From the NCBI RefSeq assembly GCF_022370835.2, contig NZ_CP092365.1, forward strand, positions 744,001 to 808,000: a DNA stretch of 64,000 nt, in the 5' to 3' direction. This document shows positions 29,605 to 38,445 of this stretch, one piece after another; the stretch's first letter is position 1, and each line of letters opens with the position of its first letter. A model generated the notes under the pieces. The model did no database searches, was not told where the DNA came from, and saw only the letters and a list, made by a program, of their open reading frames with translations. The position numbers and the translations under genes are program-made. This DNA comes from Mycolicibacillus parakoreensis. GTDB lineage: Bacteria > Actinomycetota > Actinomycetes > Mycobacteriales > Mycobacteriaceae.

Positions 29605-31161
29605 TCAGCGCCAGCTCGGCAGCCAGATCTCCATGTTCCAGGTGCTCGGGGCGATCGGGGTCCCGGTCAACACCGGATACAGCCAGGCGAAATTGGTCAA
29701 CACCACCGCGACGTAGCAGCACACCACCAGGTGGGCCAACGTCTGCGCCTCACGGCTGCGTCGGGGCCGGTGCAGGATGTCGCCGCAGATCAACGCGATC
29801 GCCATCACCAAAAACGGCGCCATCACCGCCGCGTAGAAGAAGTACATCTGCCGGTCGACGTCGACGAACCAGGGCAGGAAGCCGGCGCCGTAGCCGACCA
29901 GCACCGCCGCGTAGCGCCAGTCGCGGCGCACCAGCATCCGCCACGCCGCGTAGGCGAGCACCGGCACCGCCAGCCACCACATCGCCGGGGTGCCCACCAG
30001 CATCACCGCCTTGACGCAGGACTGGGCGCCGCAGCCGGGCACATCGCGCTGGTCGATGGCGTAGAGCACCGGGCGGATCGACATCGGCCAGCTCCACGGC
30101 TTGGACTCCCACGGGTGGTGGTTGCCGGCCGCGTTGGTCAGCCCGGAGTGGAACTTGTAGGCCTGGTAGGTGTAGTGCCACAGCGACCGCAGCGCGTCGG
30201 GCACCCCGATCGGGCCGTGCACCCCGATGCTGCGGCCCTCCTCGTGGCGGCTGATCGCGACCTCGGAGGCGAACCACGGCGCGTAGGAGCCCAGATAGAC
30301 CGCGACCGGGATCAGGCCCAGCGCGTACCCGGTGGGCCCGGCGTCGCGGCGGACCACCCCCAGCCAGGGGCGCGGCACCCGGTAGGCGCGGCGGGCGGCG
30401 ACGTCGAACCCCAGCGACAGCACCGCGAAGAACACCACGAAAAACAGCCCCGACCACTTGGTGGCGCAGGCCAGGCCCAGCAACACCCCCGCGCCGAACC
30501 GCCACCAGCGCACCCCCAGGCGCGGACCCCAGCGGGTTTCGGCGATGCGGCCCTCGACCGCGGCGCGGTGCAGCCGGCGGCGCACGTCGTCGCGGTCGAC
30601 GACCAGGGCGGCGAACGCGGCCACCACGAAGAACGTGAGGAACCCGTCGAGCAGCGCGGTGCGCGCCGACACGAAGCTCACCGACTCGCCGATGAGCAGC
30701 AACCCGGCGACCGCGCCGACCAGGGTGGAGCGGCTGATCCGCCGCACGGTGCGCACCACGATCGCCACCATCACCACCCCGAGCAGCGCGCCGGTGAACC
30801 GCCAGCCCAGCCCGGTGTAGCCGAACAGCGCCTCGCCGAGCGCGATCAGCTGTTTGCCGACCGGGGGATGGACCACCAGCCCGTAGCCGGGGTTGTCGGC
30901 CACACCGTGGTTGCCGAGCATCTGCCAGGCCTGCGGCGCGTAGTGCTTCTCGTCGAAGATCGGGGTGCCGGCGTCGGTCGGCGAGCCCAGGTTGAGAAAC
31001 CGGGTCAGCGCGGCCACCGCGGTGATCACCGCCGTGACCGCCCAGCCGCGCGCGGTGTCCAGCGGGCCGAAGTCGGCGACCGGCAGCAGCGGGGCGGGGC
31101 TGATCACCGGGCGCTGCGCGGCGGCGGGCTCGGGCGCGTCGGCGAGCGTCGGGACGCTCAT
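29605..31161 (-). CDS. pmt: Protein O-mannosyltransferase (PMT family, Rv1002c-like)
   Basis: 518 residues from ATG 31161. It is a polytopic membrane protein with about eleven hydrophobic segments. The first is GWAVTAVITAVAALTRFLNL, followed by the catalytic external loop with acidic DE-type residues (PIFDEKHYAPQAWQML) and the PMT-signature PPVGKQLIALGEALFGY. Later helices are rich in Val and Leu, and the MIR-less C-terminus ends in PSTWNMEIWLPSWR. It transfers mannose from polyprenyl-phosphate-mannose to Ser/Thr of proteins as they leave through Sec. A TACGAT -10 box (minus, 31219-31224) overlaps the rsmI promoter. Confidence 0.93.
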   Translation of the reverse strand: MSVPTLADAPEPAAAQRPVISPAPLLPVADFGPLDTARGWAVTAVITAVAALTRFLNLGSPTDAGTPIFDEKHYAPQAWQMLGNHGVADNPGYGLVVHPPVGKQLIALGEALFGYTGLGWRFTGALLGVVMVAIVVRTVRRISRSTLVGAVAGLLLIGESVSFVSARTALLDGFLTFFVVAAFAALVVDRDDVRRRLHRAAVEGRIAETRWGPRLGVRWWRFGAGVLLGLACATKWSGLFFVVFFAVLSLGFDVAARRAYRVPRPWLGVVRRDAGPTGYALGLIPVAVYLGSYAPWFASEVAISRHEEGRSIGVHGPIGVPDALRSLWHYTYQAYKFHSGLTNAAGNHHPWESKPWSWPMSIRPVLYAIDQRDVPGCGAQSCVKAVMLVGTPAMWWLAVPVLAYAAWRMLVRRDWRYAAVLVGYGAGFLPWFVDVDRQMYFFYAAVMAPFLVMAIALICGDILHRPRRSREAQTLAHLVVCCYVAVVLTNFAWLYPVLTGTPIAPSTWNMEIWLPSWR

Positions 31162-31218
31162 CGGCCCCGCCGCTGCTCGGGGCCGCGCCCCGCGTCGTCG
31201 TCGGCGGTCACGTGCACG

Positions 31219-31224
31219 ATCGTA
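31219..31224 (-). promoter_or_regulatory. -10 box (TACGAT) of the PMT gene, overlapping the rsmI -10
   Basis: Read on the minus strand, TACGAT shares its first two bases with the plus-strand TAGGCT (31223-31228), so the two divergent promoters overlap. Leader to the PMT ATG would be about 50 bases. Confidence 0.4.
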
Positions 31225-31228
31225 GGCT
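31223..31228 (+). promoter_or_regulatory. -10 box (TAGGCT) of a probable leaderless rsmI promoter
   Basis: TAGGCT ends 7 bases before ATG 31236. Confidence 0.5.
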
Positions 31229-31235
31229 GTGCGCC

Positions 31236-32069
31236 ATGACCGGTGGACGACTGCTGCTGGCGGCCACCCCGCTGGGGTGCGCCGACGACGCCTCGCCGCG
31301 GCTGGTCGCCGCACTCGCCGGGGCGCAGGTGGTCGCCGCCGAGGACACCCGCCGGGTGCGCACCCTGGCCGCGGCGTTGGACGTCACCATCACCGGGCGG
31401 CTGATCAGCCTGTTCGACGCCAACGAGGCCGCCCGGGTGCCGATGCTGGTCGAGGCGATCACCGGCGGGGCGACGGTGCTCGTGGTCAGCGACGCGGGGA
31501 TGCCGCTGATCTCCGACCCCGGCTACCGGCTGGTGACCGCCTGCGTGGCGGCGGGGCTGGCGGTGAGCTGTTTGCCGGGCCCGTCGGCGGTCACCGCGGC
31601 GCTGGCGGTCGCCGGGCTTCCCGCGGCGCGGTTCTGTTTCGAGGGGTTCGCGCCGCGCAAACCCGCCGCCCGCCGCGCCTGGCTGGGCGCCCTGGCCGCC
31701 GAGCAGCGCACCGTGGTGTTCTTCGAGTCGCCGCGGCGGCTGGCGGCCTGCCTGCGCGATGCGGTCACCGAACTGGGGGCCGACCGCGCGGCGGTGGTGT
31801 GTCGGGAGCTGACCAAGACCCACGAGGAGATCCGCCGCGGCCCGCTGGGCGAGCTGGCCGACTGGGCGACCGGCGGGGTGCTCGGGGAGATCACCGTGGT
31901 GCTGGCCGGGGCGGTGGCGCGCACCGATCCGGGCGCACTGGTGGGGGCGGTCACCGCGCTCACCGCCGACGGGATGGGGCTCAAGCAGGCGTGCGCGCAG
32001 GTGGCGGATGCCCACCGCGGCGCGGTGTCGCGGCGCGAGCTCTACGACGCGGTGCTGCGCGCCCGCTAA
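31236..32069 (+). CDS. rsmI: 16S rRNA 2'-O-methyltransferase RsmI
   Basis: 277 residues from ATG 31236. The tetrapyrrole-methylase fold of RsmI is clear: RLLLAATPLGCADDASPRL, VVAAEDTRRVRTLAA, the SAM loop VSDAGMPLISDPGYRLV, CLPGPSAVTAALAVAGLP and FFESPRRLAACL. It methylates C1402 in 16S rRNA at the P site. An upstream in-frame ATG at 31212 lies before the -10 box and is unlikely. It ends 4 bases inside the convergent pabB gene. Confidence 0.93.
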   Translation: MTGGRLLLAATPLGCADDASPRLVAALAGAQVVAAEDTRRVRTLAAALDVTITGRLISLFDANEAARVPMLVEAITGGATVLVVSDAGMPLISDPGYRLVTACVAAGLAVSCLPGPSAVTAALAVAGLPAARFCFEGFAPRKPAARRAWLGALAAEQRTVVFFESPRRLAACLRDAVTELGADRAAVVCRELTKTHEEIRRGPLGELADWATGGVLGEITVVLAGAVARTDPGALVGAVTALTADGMGLKQACAQVADAHRGAVSRRELYDAVLRAR

Positions 32070-33325
32070 CCGGTGGCCGCGCTCAGCGCGGGGTGCGGGC
32101 GGGAGAGCCCGATCACCGCGGCCGCCTTGTGCAGACACTCCTGCCACTCGGCGTCGGGGTCGGAGTCGGCGGTGATGCCGCCGCCGACGCCGAGCACCGC
32201 CGCCCCGGCGGCGTCGAACTCCACGGTGCGGATCGCCACGTTGAGTTCGGTCCCGGCCGCCGGGGAGGCCAGACCGACGGTGCCGCAGTACAGCCCGCGG
32301 CGGTGCGGCTCCCACCCCGACAGCAGCCGGCGGGCCCGCAGCTTGGGGGTGCCGGTCACCGAGGCCGGGGGAAACGTGGCGGCCAGCACCGCGGCGGTCG
32401 GGGTCGACACCGGCACCCGGGCGGTGACGGTGGACACCAGATGCCAGACCCCGGGTGCCGGATGCACGCTGAGCAGTTCGGAGACGCGCACCGAACCGGT
32501 GATCGCCACCCGGCCCAGGTCGTTGCGCACCAGATCCACGATCATGATGTTCTCGGCGACGTCTTTGACCGACGAGCGCAGTGCGGCCGGATCCGCGTGG
32601 CCGGGCAGGGTGCCCTTGATCGGGCTGGAGGACACCGTCTCACCGCGGCGGCCCAAGAACAGTTCCGGGGAGAGCGAGGCCACCGCCCCCCACGGCCCGC
32701 CCAAAAAGGCGGCGCGCGCCGGGGCGGTGCGGGTGATCGCCTCGCAGAAGAAGTCCAGCGGTGCGCCCCGCACGGTTCCGTGGAACTGGGTGCACACGCA
32801 GGCCTGGTAGACCTCCCCGGCGCCGATGGCCTCCAGGCAGGCCCGCACCCCGGCGCGGTGGGCCGCCCGGTCGGCCGGCCCCCAGTCGATGGCGCAGTGC
32901 CCGGCCGCGGCGCCCGGCGCCGCCAGGGCGGCGGCCAGCCACCCCGGCATCGCCGCGCCCGACAGGCTCTCGTACCACCACGCGCCGTCGGGGTCGCGGC
33001 GCAACACACAGTCGGTCCAGCCGCCGGCGGCCTCCGGAAGCCGGGCCGGCCGGCCGTCGGCGGCGGGATCGGGGTAGGACAGGTAGCCGATCCAGCCGCC
33101 GCCCACCGCCGGCGACGCGGCGTCACCGCCGCCGGGCGGCACCGCGAAGACCGTCTGCGGGGCGACCGGGCGCACCGCCACGCTGGGGGCGATGACCGCC
33201 TGGGCGCCGAACCACCGACCGGTCAGCGCCGCCGGCGGCGGCAGGCCCGCCCGGGCGGTCGCCGCGCCCAGCGAACGCAGCAGCCCGGCGGGCTCGCCGA
33301 GGTCGCCAAGCCGGTCGATACGCAC
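32066..33325 (-). CDS. pabB: Aminodeoxychorismate synthase component I
   Basis: 419 residues from GTG 33325 (VRIDRLGDLGEPAGLL). The chorismate-binding C-terminal half is complete: GAGEVYQACVCTQF, SLSPELFLGRRGETVSSSPIKGT, ENIMIVDLVRNDLGRV, ATFPPASVTGTPKLRA and YCGTVGLASPAAGTELNVAIRT. It aminates chorismate to aminodeoxychorismate for folate, using ammonia from a PabA/TrpG subunit. It is shorter at the N-terminus than I recall for the H37Rv protein. The much longer open frame upstream is antisense to the PucR-type gene and is not real. Confidence 0.9.
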   Translation of the reverse strand: MRIDRLGDLGEPAGLLRSLGAATARAGLPPPAALTGRWFGAQAVIAPSVAVRPVAPQTVFAVPPGGGDAASPAVGGGWIGYLSYPDPAADGRPARLPEAAGGWTDCVLRRDPDGAWWYESLSGAAMPGWLAAALAAPGAAAGHCAIDWGPADRAAHRAGVRACLEAIGAGEVYQACVCTQFHGTVRGAPLDFFCEAITRTAPARAAFLGGPWGAVASLSPELFLGRRGETVSSSPIKGTLPGHADPAALRSSVKDVAENIMIVDLVRNDLGRVAITGSVRVSELLSVHPAPGVWHLVSTVTARVPVSTPTAAVLAATFPPASVTGTPKLRARRLLSGWEPHRRGLYCGTVGLASPAAGTELNVAIRTVEFDAAGAAVLGVGGGITADSDPDAEWQECLHKAAAVIGLSRPHPALSAATG

Positions 33326-33442
33326 CGCTCTAGCTTGCTGCGTTCGGCCGGCAGACGCAAAAGGACCGCTTTCTCGGGGGCAACGCGTGCCCGGGGCGTC
33401 GGCTCGCGGGCGCGCCCGCACCGACGGTGCCACACTGTCGGT

Positions 33443-34702
33443 GTGGCCGGCGAGGCGGCGATCCCGCAGGAAGTCCTCGACCGCGTCGGTGATGTGGCCG
33501 AGTTGGTGCTCGCCGAACTCGACGACGTGGTCGCCGAGATGGACGCCGCCGAACTGGGCCAGGCCCCGGAGCTGGCCGCCGACGCGGCGATCCTGGCCGA
33601 CGTCTCGGCGAGCAACCGGGCCAACGCCGCGCGCCTGCTGGCGACGCTGACCCGCCGGGAGGGCGAACCGCCGACCATCGACATCCCGCCGGAGGCCCTC
33701 GACTTCGCCCGCACCGTCGCCCGCCGCGGCATCGACTTCGACGTGCTCTTCCACGCCTACCGCCACGGCCAGAACGTGGCATGGCAGCGCTACATGAGCT
33801 GTGCGGGCCGGATCGTCTCCTCCGGTCCGCTGCTCTCGCTGGTGTTGGAGACCGCCTCGCGGCGGATCTCGGCCTACGTCGACCACGTGATCGGCCGGGT
33901 CATCGCCGCCGCCCAGCACGAGCGCGAAGAGGTGCTCGGCGGTGCGCTGGCCCGGCGTGCGGAGACCGTGCGGCTCATCCTCGACGACGCCCCGATCGAC
34001 GCCGGTCGTGCCGGCCACCGCCTCGGCTACGACCTGGACCGCTGTCACACCGCCCTGGTGGTGTGGGCCCAGGACTCCGCCGCCGTGCAGGGCGCGCTGG
34101 AGTCGGCGGCGACCGTTCTGGCTCGTGCGCTCAGCGCCCGGACCCCGCTGACCCTCTCGGTCGGCAGCGGCACCCTGTGGGCGTGGCTGGCGACCGCGAC
34201 ACCGCCGCTTCTCGACGCCGCGCGCAGCGCGATCGACGCCCTGCCGGGCGAGGTGCGGGTCGCGGTGGGCCCACCGCGTCACGGCATCACCGGGTTCCGG
34301 CGCTCCCACGAAGCCGCGGTGGTCATCCACAATCTGCTCGCCGGGCTGCCCGGCGGCACCCGGATCGCGCTGTATCAGGATCTGGAGATCACCGTGCTCG
34401 CCGCCCAGGACCTCGATCGGGCCGCGGAGTTCGTCGCCGCCACCCTCGGCCCGCTGGCCACCGACACCCCCACCGCGGCGCGGCTGCGCCACACCCTGCG
34501 GATCTTTCTCGACGAGGCCGAGAACGCCCCGGCGGCCGCCGCGAGGCTGCACACGCACCGCAATACGGTGCTGCAGCGCGTCGCCCGCGCCACCGAGATC
34601 CTAGGCCGCGCGCCCGGTCAATCGCGGCTGGCGACCGAACTGGCGTTGGAACTGGCCCACCAGATCGGCCCGCGTGTGCTGACTTCGCTCAGCCGAAGGT
34701 GA
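33443..34702 (+). CDS. PucR/CdaR-type transcriptional regulator
   Basis: 419 residues from GTG 33443. The N-terminal ~170 residues are helical and include DIPPEALDFARTVARRGIDFDVLFHAYRHGQNVAWQRYM, an RsbR-like sensory layout. A middle GGDEF-like PucR domain contains GRAGHRLGYDLDRCHTALVVWAQ and PRHGITGFRRSHEAAVV. The C-terminal PucR helix-turn-helix is RLRHTLRIFLDEAENAPAAAARLHTHRNTVLQRVARATEILG. It diverges from pabB and converges on the alcohol dehydrogenase gene with a 14-base overlap. It could control the dehydrogenase/monooxygenase genes; inferred from position only. It has no counterpart in this place in H37Rv. Confidence 0.88.
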   Translation: MAGEAAIPQEVLDRVGDVAELVLAELDDVVAEMDAAELGQAPELAADAAILADVSASNRANAARLLATLTRREGEPPTIDIPPEALDFARTVARRGIDFDVLFHAYRHGQNVAWQRYMSCAGRIVSSGPLLSLVLETASRRISAYVDHVIGRVIAAAQHEREEVLGGALARRAETVRLILDDAPIDAGRAGHRLGYDLDRCHTALVVWAQDSAAVQGALESAATVLARALSARTPLTLSVGSGTLWAWLATATPPLLDAARSAIDALPGEVRVAVGPPRHGITGFRRSHEAAVVIHNLLAGLPGGTRIALYQDLEITVLAAQDLDRAAEFVAATLGPLATDTPTAARLRHTLRIFLDEAENAPAAAARLHTHRNTVLQRVARATEILGRAPGQSRLATELALELAHQIGPRVLTSLSRR

Positions 34703-35801
34703 TGACCCCGCGGATGTTCTTGCCGTCACGCAGATCCTGATACCCGTCGTTGATCTGCTCGAGGGTGTAGCGGTTGGTGATCAGCTCGTCGAGCTTGAGT
34801 TGCCCGGCGTCGTAGAGACGCAGCAGTCGCACGATGTCGTACTGCGGGTTGGCGGAGCCGAACAGCGTGCCCTTGACCGTCTTGCCGAACAGCACCATCT
34901 CGTCGGCCGACAGATGCACCGCACGCTCGGTGAAGTCACCGGTGAGCCCGACGACGACGACCGTGCCGCCCTTGCCGATCGCGCCGAACGCCGCCGACAC
35001 CACCTCCTCGTGGACCTCGCCGACGGTGATCAGGGCCTGATCGGCCATCTGGCCCCAGGTCAGGTCGGTGATCGTGGCGGCTGCCTCCTCGGCGGTGGCG
35101 AACGCGTGGGTCGCGCCGAGTTTGGTTGCCGCATCCCGTTTGAACGCCACCGGGTCGACGGCGACCACATGCTTGGCGCCGGCGTGTGCGGCCCCCTGCA
35201 CCGCGTTGATCCCGACCCCGCCGATGCCGTAGACCACGACGGTGTCCCCGGCGCGCACACCGCCGGCGTAATTCGCCGAGGCCCACCCGGTGGGCACACC
35301 ACAGCCGACGAGCACCGCGGTCTCCAGCGGCAACCAGTCGTCGACTTTGACCAGTGAGTGCTGCGAGATCGTCCCGCGTTCGGCGAACGTGCCCAACATG
35401 CAGATCGCACCGACGTCGGTGCCCGCGGCGTGCCGGCGGAAACTGCCGTCGGGCATGCACCCTTCCAGGATGGTCGCTCCCAGATCGCACAGGCCCTGCT
35501 GGCCGTTCGAGCAGTACCGGCACGTGCCGCAACTGGGGATGAAACAGCACACGACGTGGTCGCCGGGCTTGACCTTGGTGACCCCGGGTCCGACGTCCTC
35601 GACCACCCCGGCGCCCTCGTGGCCGCCCACGATCGGGTAGCGCACAGGAAGATTGGGGCTGGTCAGGTGCAGATCGGAGTGGCACAGCCCCGCCGCGGTG
35701 AACTTGACCAGCACCTCGCCTTCGCCGGGGTCATCGAGGTCCAACTCCATGAGCTCGAACGGTTCATCGGGCCGATGGATCACTGCCGCAGTGGTTTTCA
35801 T
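34689..35801 (-). CDS. NDMA-dependent (mycofactocin-linked) zinc alcohol dehydrogenase
   Basis: 370 residues, medium-chain dehydrogenase. Catalytic zinc ligands are Cys and His in AAGLCHSDLH and GGHEGAGVVE. The structural zinc site has four cysteines (CCFIPSCGTCRYCSNGQQGLC). The Rossmann motif is VYGIGGVGINAVQGA. The pattern MKTTAAVIHRPDEPFELMELDLDDP with the FGSANPQYDI ending resembles NDMA-dependent dehydrogenases whose nicotinamide is recycled in place by mycofactocin. Such enzymes oxidise alcohols. The monooxygenase gene ends 30 bases upstream on the same strand, giving an alcohol-to-ketone-to-ester order if they act together. Confidence 0.88.
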   Translation of the reverse strand: MKTTAAVIHRPDEPFELMELDLDDPGEGEVLVKFTAAGLCHSDLHLTSPNLPVRYPIVGGHEGAGVVEDVGPGVTKVKPGDHVVCCFIPSCGTCRYCSNGQQGLCDLGATILEGCMPDGSFRRHAAGTDVGAICMLGTFAERGTISQHSLVKVDDWLPLETAVLVGCGVPTGWASANYAGGVRAGDTVVVYGIGGVGINAVQGAAHAGAKHVVAVDPVAFKRDAATKLGATHAFATAEEAAATITDLTWGQMADQALITVGEVHEEVVSAAFGAIGKGGTVVVVGLTGDFTERAVHLSADEMVLFGKTVKGTLFGSANPQYDIVRLLRLYDAGQLKLDELITNRYTLEQINDGYQDLRDGKNIRGVITFG

Positions 35802-35831
35802 CGCTGTCCTTCCTGGGTGCGGGTGTGGGTG

Positions 35832-37376
35832 TCAGGACGCGCGAAGCGCCGAGGTGGCCGCGGTGAAACTCAGCGCGGCATCGTCGATGGGGTCGTCGCA
35901 GAGGCGCTTGCTGTCCTGGTCGTAGTCGGGTTCGACCGACCAGACACCGGCGTCGGCGGACCCGCCGTAGGGGAAGATCGACGCCCCCCGCTTGGCATAG
36001 TTCGACTGCAGGTCGATCAGCGGTTTGCGTTCCATGGGCCGTCCGTCGAAGATCGGCTCCACCATGCCGTAGCCCCGGGCGTCCATGTGGTCGAGCAACC
36101 GGATGAAGTGCCGGCAGACCAGGTCCACCCGCAGCGTCCACGACAGCTGGGCGTAGCCGAACGCGAAGACCAGGTTGGGCACCCGCGCGAGCATCGTGGC
36201 CTTGTAGATCTGGGTGTTGGGCAGATCGACGCGGTGGCCGTCGACGCTGAGGGCGATCTTGCCCAGCGGGGTCATGTTGATGCCGGTTGCGGTGACGATG
36301 ATGTCGGCGGGCAACTCCCGTCCCGACTGCAGCAGGACCCCGGAGGAGGTGAACCGCTCGATGTGGTCGGTGACCACCGAGGCCCGCCCGGCCCGGACCG
36401 CCTTGAAGAAGTCGCCGCCCATGAAGAACGAGCCGCCCGGGATCAGGCACAGCCGCTCGGTCCACGGATCGTAACGGGGGGTGAAGTGGGTGTCGACGTC
36501 GAATCCCTTCGGCAGTTGCCACCGCGCCAGGGTGATCAGCACCGTGGCCATGGCCTGGGGAAAGCGTCGGCACAGCCAGTAGGTGGTCTTCAAAAACGCG
36601 ATGTTCTTGCGCCGGATGAGGGGGTAGGCGCGTCGGCGTCCCAGCAGCCGGGTCAACACCTGACCGATGCGGTCCACCTTGGGTCGGGTGAAGTAATACC
36701 CGGGGGAGCGTTGCAGCATGGTGATGTGGGCGGTCTCGTCGGCCATCGCCGGAACCAGGGTGGCCGCGGTCGCCCCGCTGCCGATCACCACGACGCGTTG
36801 ATCGGTGTAGTCGAGGTCCTCCGGCCACAGCTGGGGGTGCACGATCGGTCCGTGGAAGTCCTTCTCGCCGGGAAACTCTGGCCGGAAGGGGTTTTCGTAG
36901 TCGTAGTAACCGCAGCCGAGGAACACGAACCGCGCCGAATAGCGCGTGGTCCGCCCGCTGGGGGTGTGCTCGGCGGTGATCGTCCAGCGCTGGCGTGTGC
37001 GGGAGAATTCGGCGCTGACCACCCGAACGCCGAACCGGATGTGTTCATCGAGCCGATTGTCGGCCACGGTCTGGTCGAGGTATTCGACGATGTGCTCGGC
37101 TTGGGAGATCGTGGTCGCCCTCGTCCAGGGCTTGAAGCGGTAGCCGAAGGTCGGCACGTCGGAGTCCGATCGCAGACCGGGGTAGCGGTGGAAACTCCAC
37201 GTGCCGCCGATCGCGTCGCGGCCCTCCAGGACGGTGAAGGTGGTGTCCGGGCGTTCGGTCTTGAGGTGATAGGCGGCGTCGATGCCGGAGATCCCCGCCC
37301 CGACGATCACGACGTCGAATTCGGTGGTCGTCGCCCGCCCGGTGGTAGGCGGGCGCACCGTGCTGACGGTAGCCAT
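35832..37376 (-). CDS. Flavin-containing Baeyer-Villiger monooxygenase (EthA/MymA-like)
   Basis: 514 residues. The FAD fold is VIVGAGISGIDAAYHL near the N-terminus, with GGTWSFHRYPGLRSDSDV. The Baeyer-Villiger fingerprint FHGPIVHPQLWP (FxGxxxHxxxWP) lies at about residue 165, and the NADPH fold is VVIGSGATAATLVPAM. Overall order and motifs are very like M. tuberculosis EthA and MymA. It inserts oxygen next to a ketone carbonyl and can also S-oxidise thiocarbonyls such as ethionamide. SD GGAGG is 6 bases before the ATG. It is followed by the alcohol dehydrogenase gene. Native substrate unknown. Confidence 0.92.
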   Translation of the reverse strand: MATVSTVRPPTTGRATTTEFDVVIVGAGISGIDAAYHLKTERPDTTFTVLEGRDAIGGTWSFHRYPGLRSDSDVPTFGYRFKPWTRATTISQAEHIVEYLDQTVADNRLDEHIRFGVRVVSAEFSRTRQRWTITAEHTPSGRTTRYSARFVFLGCGYYDYENPFRPEFPGEKDFHGPIVHPQLWPEDLDYTDQRVVVIGSGATAATLVPAMADETAHITMLQRSPGYYFTRPKVDRIGQVLTRLLGRRRAYPLIRRKNIAFLKTTYWLCRRFPQAMATVLITLARWQLPKGFDVDTHFTPRYDPWTERLCLIPGGSFFMGGDFFKAVRAGRASVVTDHIERFTSSGVLLQSGRELPADIIVTATGINMTPLGKIALSVDGHRVDLPNTQIYKATMLARVPNLVFAFGYAQLSWTLRVDLVCRHFIRLLDHMDARGYGMVEPIFDGRPMERKPLIDLQSNYAKRGASIFPYGGSADAGVWSVEPDYDQDSKRLCDDPIDDAALSFTAATSALRAS

Positions 37377-37491
37377 GTGCTGCCTCCTGTCGGAGTCGTC
37401 GCGCCTGCCGGCGTCATCGTGTGATGAACGTCATACTAGGGCGGCGGGCACCGCAACACTATGGACAGGCGCTCAGCTTTCTCTTGTGATC

Positions 37492-37507
37492 ATGTGCATG
37501 GGCACAT
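37492..37507. promoter_or_regulatory. Inverted repeat upstream of the monooxygenase gene
   Basis: ATGTGC-ATGG-GCACAT, a perfect 6-bp inverted repeat, lies about 115 bases upstream of the monooxygenase ATG and just after the sigma-factor stop. It has no T-tract, so an operator is more likely than a terminator. A TAGTAT -10-like box lies between it and the ATG on the minus strand. Confidence 0.4.
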
Positions 37508-37533
37508 ATGCGGGGTGACGCGGCGGGGTCGGC

Positions 37534-38445
37534 TCAGCGGCGGCTGATCGGGCGGGCGGCGGTGAGCGCGGCGAGTTTGTCGGGGTTGCGCATCGCGTAG
37601 AAGCCGGTGATCACCCCGTCGCCGATCTCGACGGTGAACACGGCCTCCAGCACATCGGCGCTGTACACCAGCACCGCGGGAGCGGCGTTGCACACCCCGA
37701 TCTGCATGCGGACATCGGGCATCTCCTGCGACCACCGGTGCAGCCCGATGATGGCGCGCGCGACCCGGTGCGCGCCGTGCACCGGGCGGCGCGCCGCCGT
37801 GGCCTTGCCGCCGCCGTCGGCGGTCCAGACGACGTCGGGGGCCAGCAGCGACAGCACCGTCTGCAGGTCGCCGCTGACGGTCGCGGCGAGGAACTCCTCG
37901 GTGATCCGGGCGGTCTCGGCCGGGTCGGCGGGCCGAAAGCGGGGCCGGCGGGCCTGCACATGGGCCCGGGCGCGGTGGGCCACCTGGCGGGTGGCCGCCA
38001 CCGAGCGGTCCACGGCCGCGGCGATCTCGTCGTAGTCGAACCCGAACACCTCGCGCAGCACGCACACGGCGCGCTCGTCGGGGCCGAGCGTTTCGAGGAC
38101 CACCAGCATCGCCATCGACACCGACTCGGTCAGCAGCACGTCGGCGGCCGGGTCGTGGTCGGTGAGCAGCAGCGGCTCGGGCAACCACGGCCCGACGTAC
38201 TGCTCGCGGCGCCGGGCCCCGGCGCGCAGCGTGTTGAGGGCCTGGCGGGTGACCAGCTGTGCCAGATACGCCTTGGCGTCACGCACCGTGGTCACGTCCA
38301 CCTCGGCCCAGCGCAGGTAGCTGTCCTGCAGCACGTCGTCGGATTCGGTTGCCGACCCGAGGATCTCGTAGGCGATGGTGAACAGCAGCGGCCGCAGCGC
38401 CAGAAACCGCTCGGTGTGCTCGGCGGAGGTCGGTGAGGCCGTCAT
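37534..38445 (-). CDS. ECF41-group sigma factor with fused SnoaL-like C-terminal domain (SigJ-like)
   Basis: 303 residues. Sigma region 2 (FTIAYEILGSATESDDVLQDSYLRW) and region 4 (LGPDERAVCVLREVFGFDYDEIAAAVDRSVAATRQVAHRARAHV) are followed by a ~100-residue SnoaL-like domain. The hallmarks of group ECF41 are visible: WLPEPL in the linker, DGGGK in the C-terminal domain and NPDKL near the end. No anti-sigma gene is adjacent; in this group the fused domain takes over regulation. It follows the oxidoreductase gene directly (stop TAG touching its ATG), as expected for ECF41 pairs. The inferred target promoter lies upstream of that gene. Confidence 0.93.
   Translation of the reverse strand: MTASPTSAEHTERFLALRPLLFTIAYEILGSATESDDVLQDSYLRWAEVDVTTVRDAKAYLAQLVTRQALNTLRAGARRREQYVGPWLPEPLLLTDHDPAADVLLTESVSMAMLVVLETLGPDERAVCVLREVFGFDYDEIAAAVDRSVAATRQVAHRARAHVQARRPRFRPADPAETARITEEFLAATVSGDLQTVLSLLAPDVVWTADGGGKATAARRPVHGAHRVARAIIGLHRWSQEMPDVRMQIGVCNAAPAVLVYSADVLEAVFTVEIGDGVITGFYAMRNPDKLAALTAARPISRR

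Noticed and set aside
31229..33442. Frame open from 31229 into the PucR-type gene
   Set aside because: It runs through rsmI in another frame and antisense to pabB. Family similarity starts only at GTG 33443.
33326..34558. Upstream extension of pabB to 34558 on the minus strand
   Set aside because: It is antisense to the PucR-type gene and Gly/Arg-rich without any domain.
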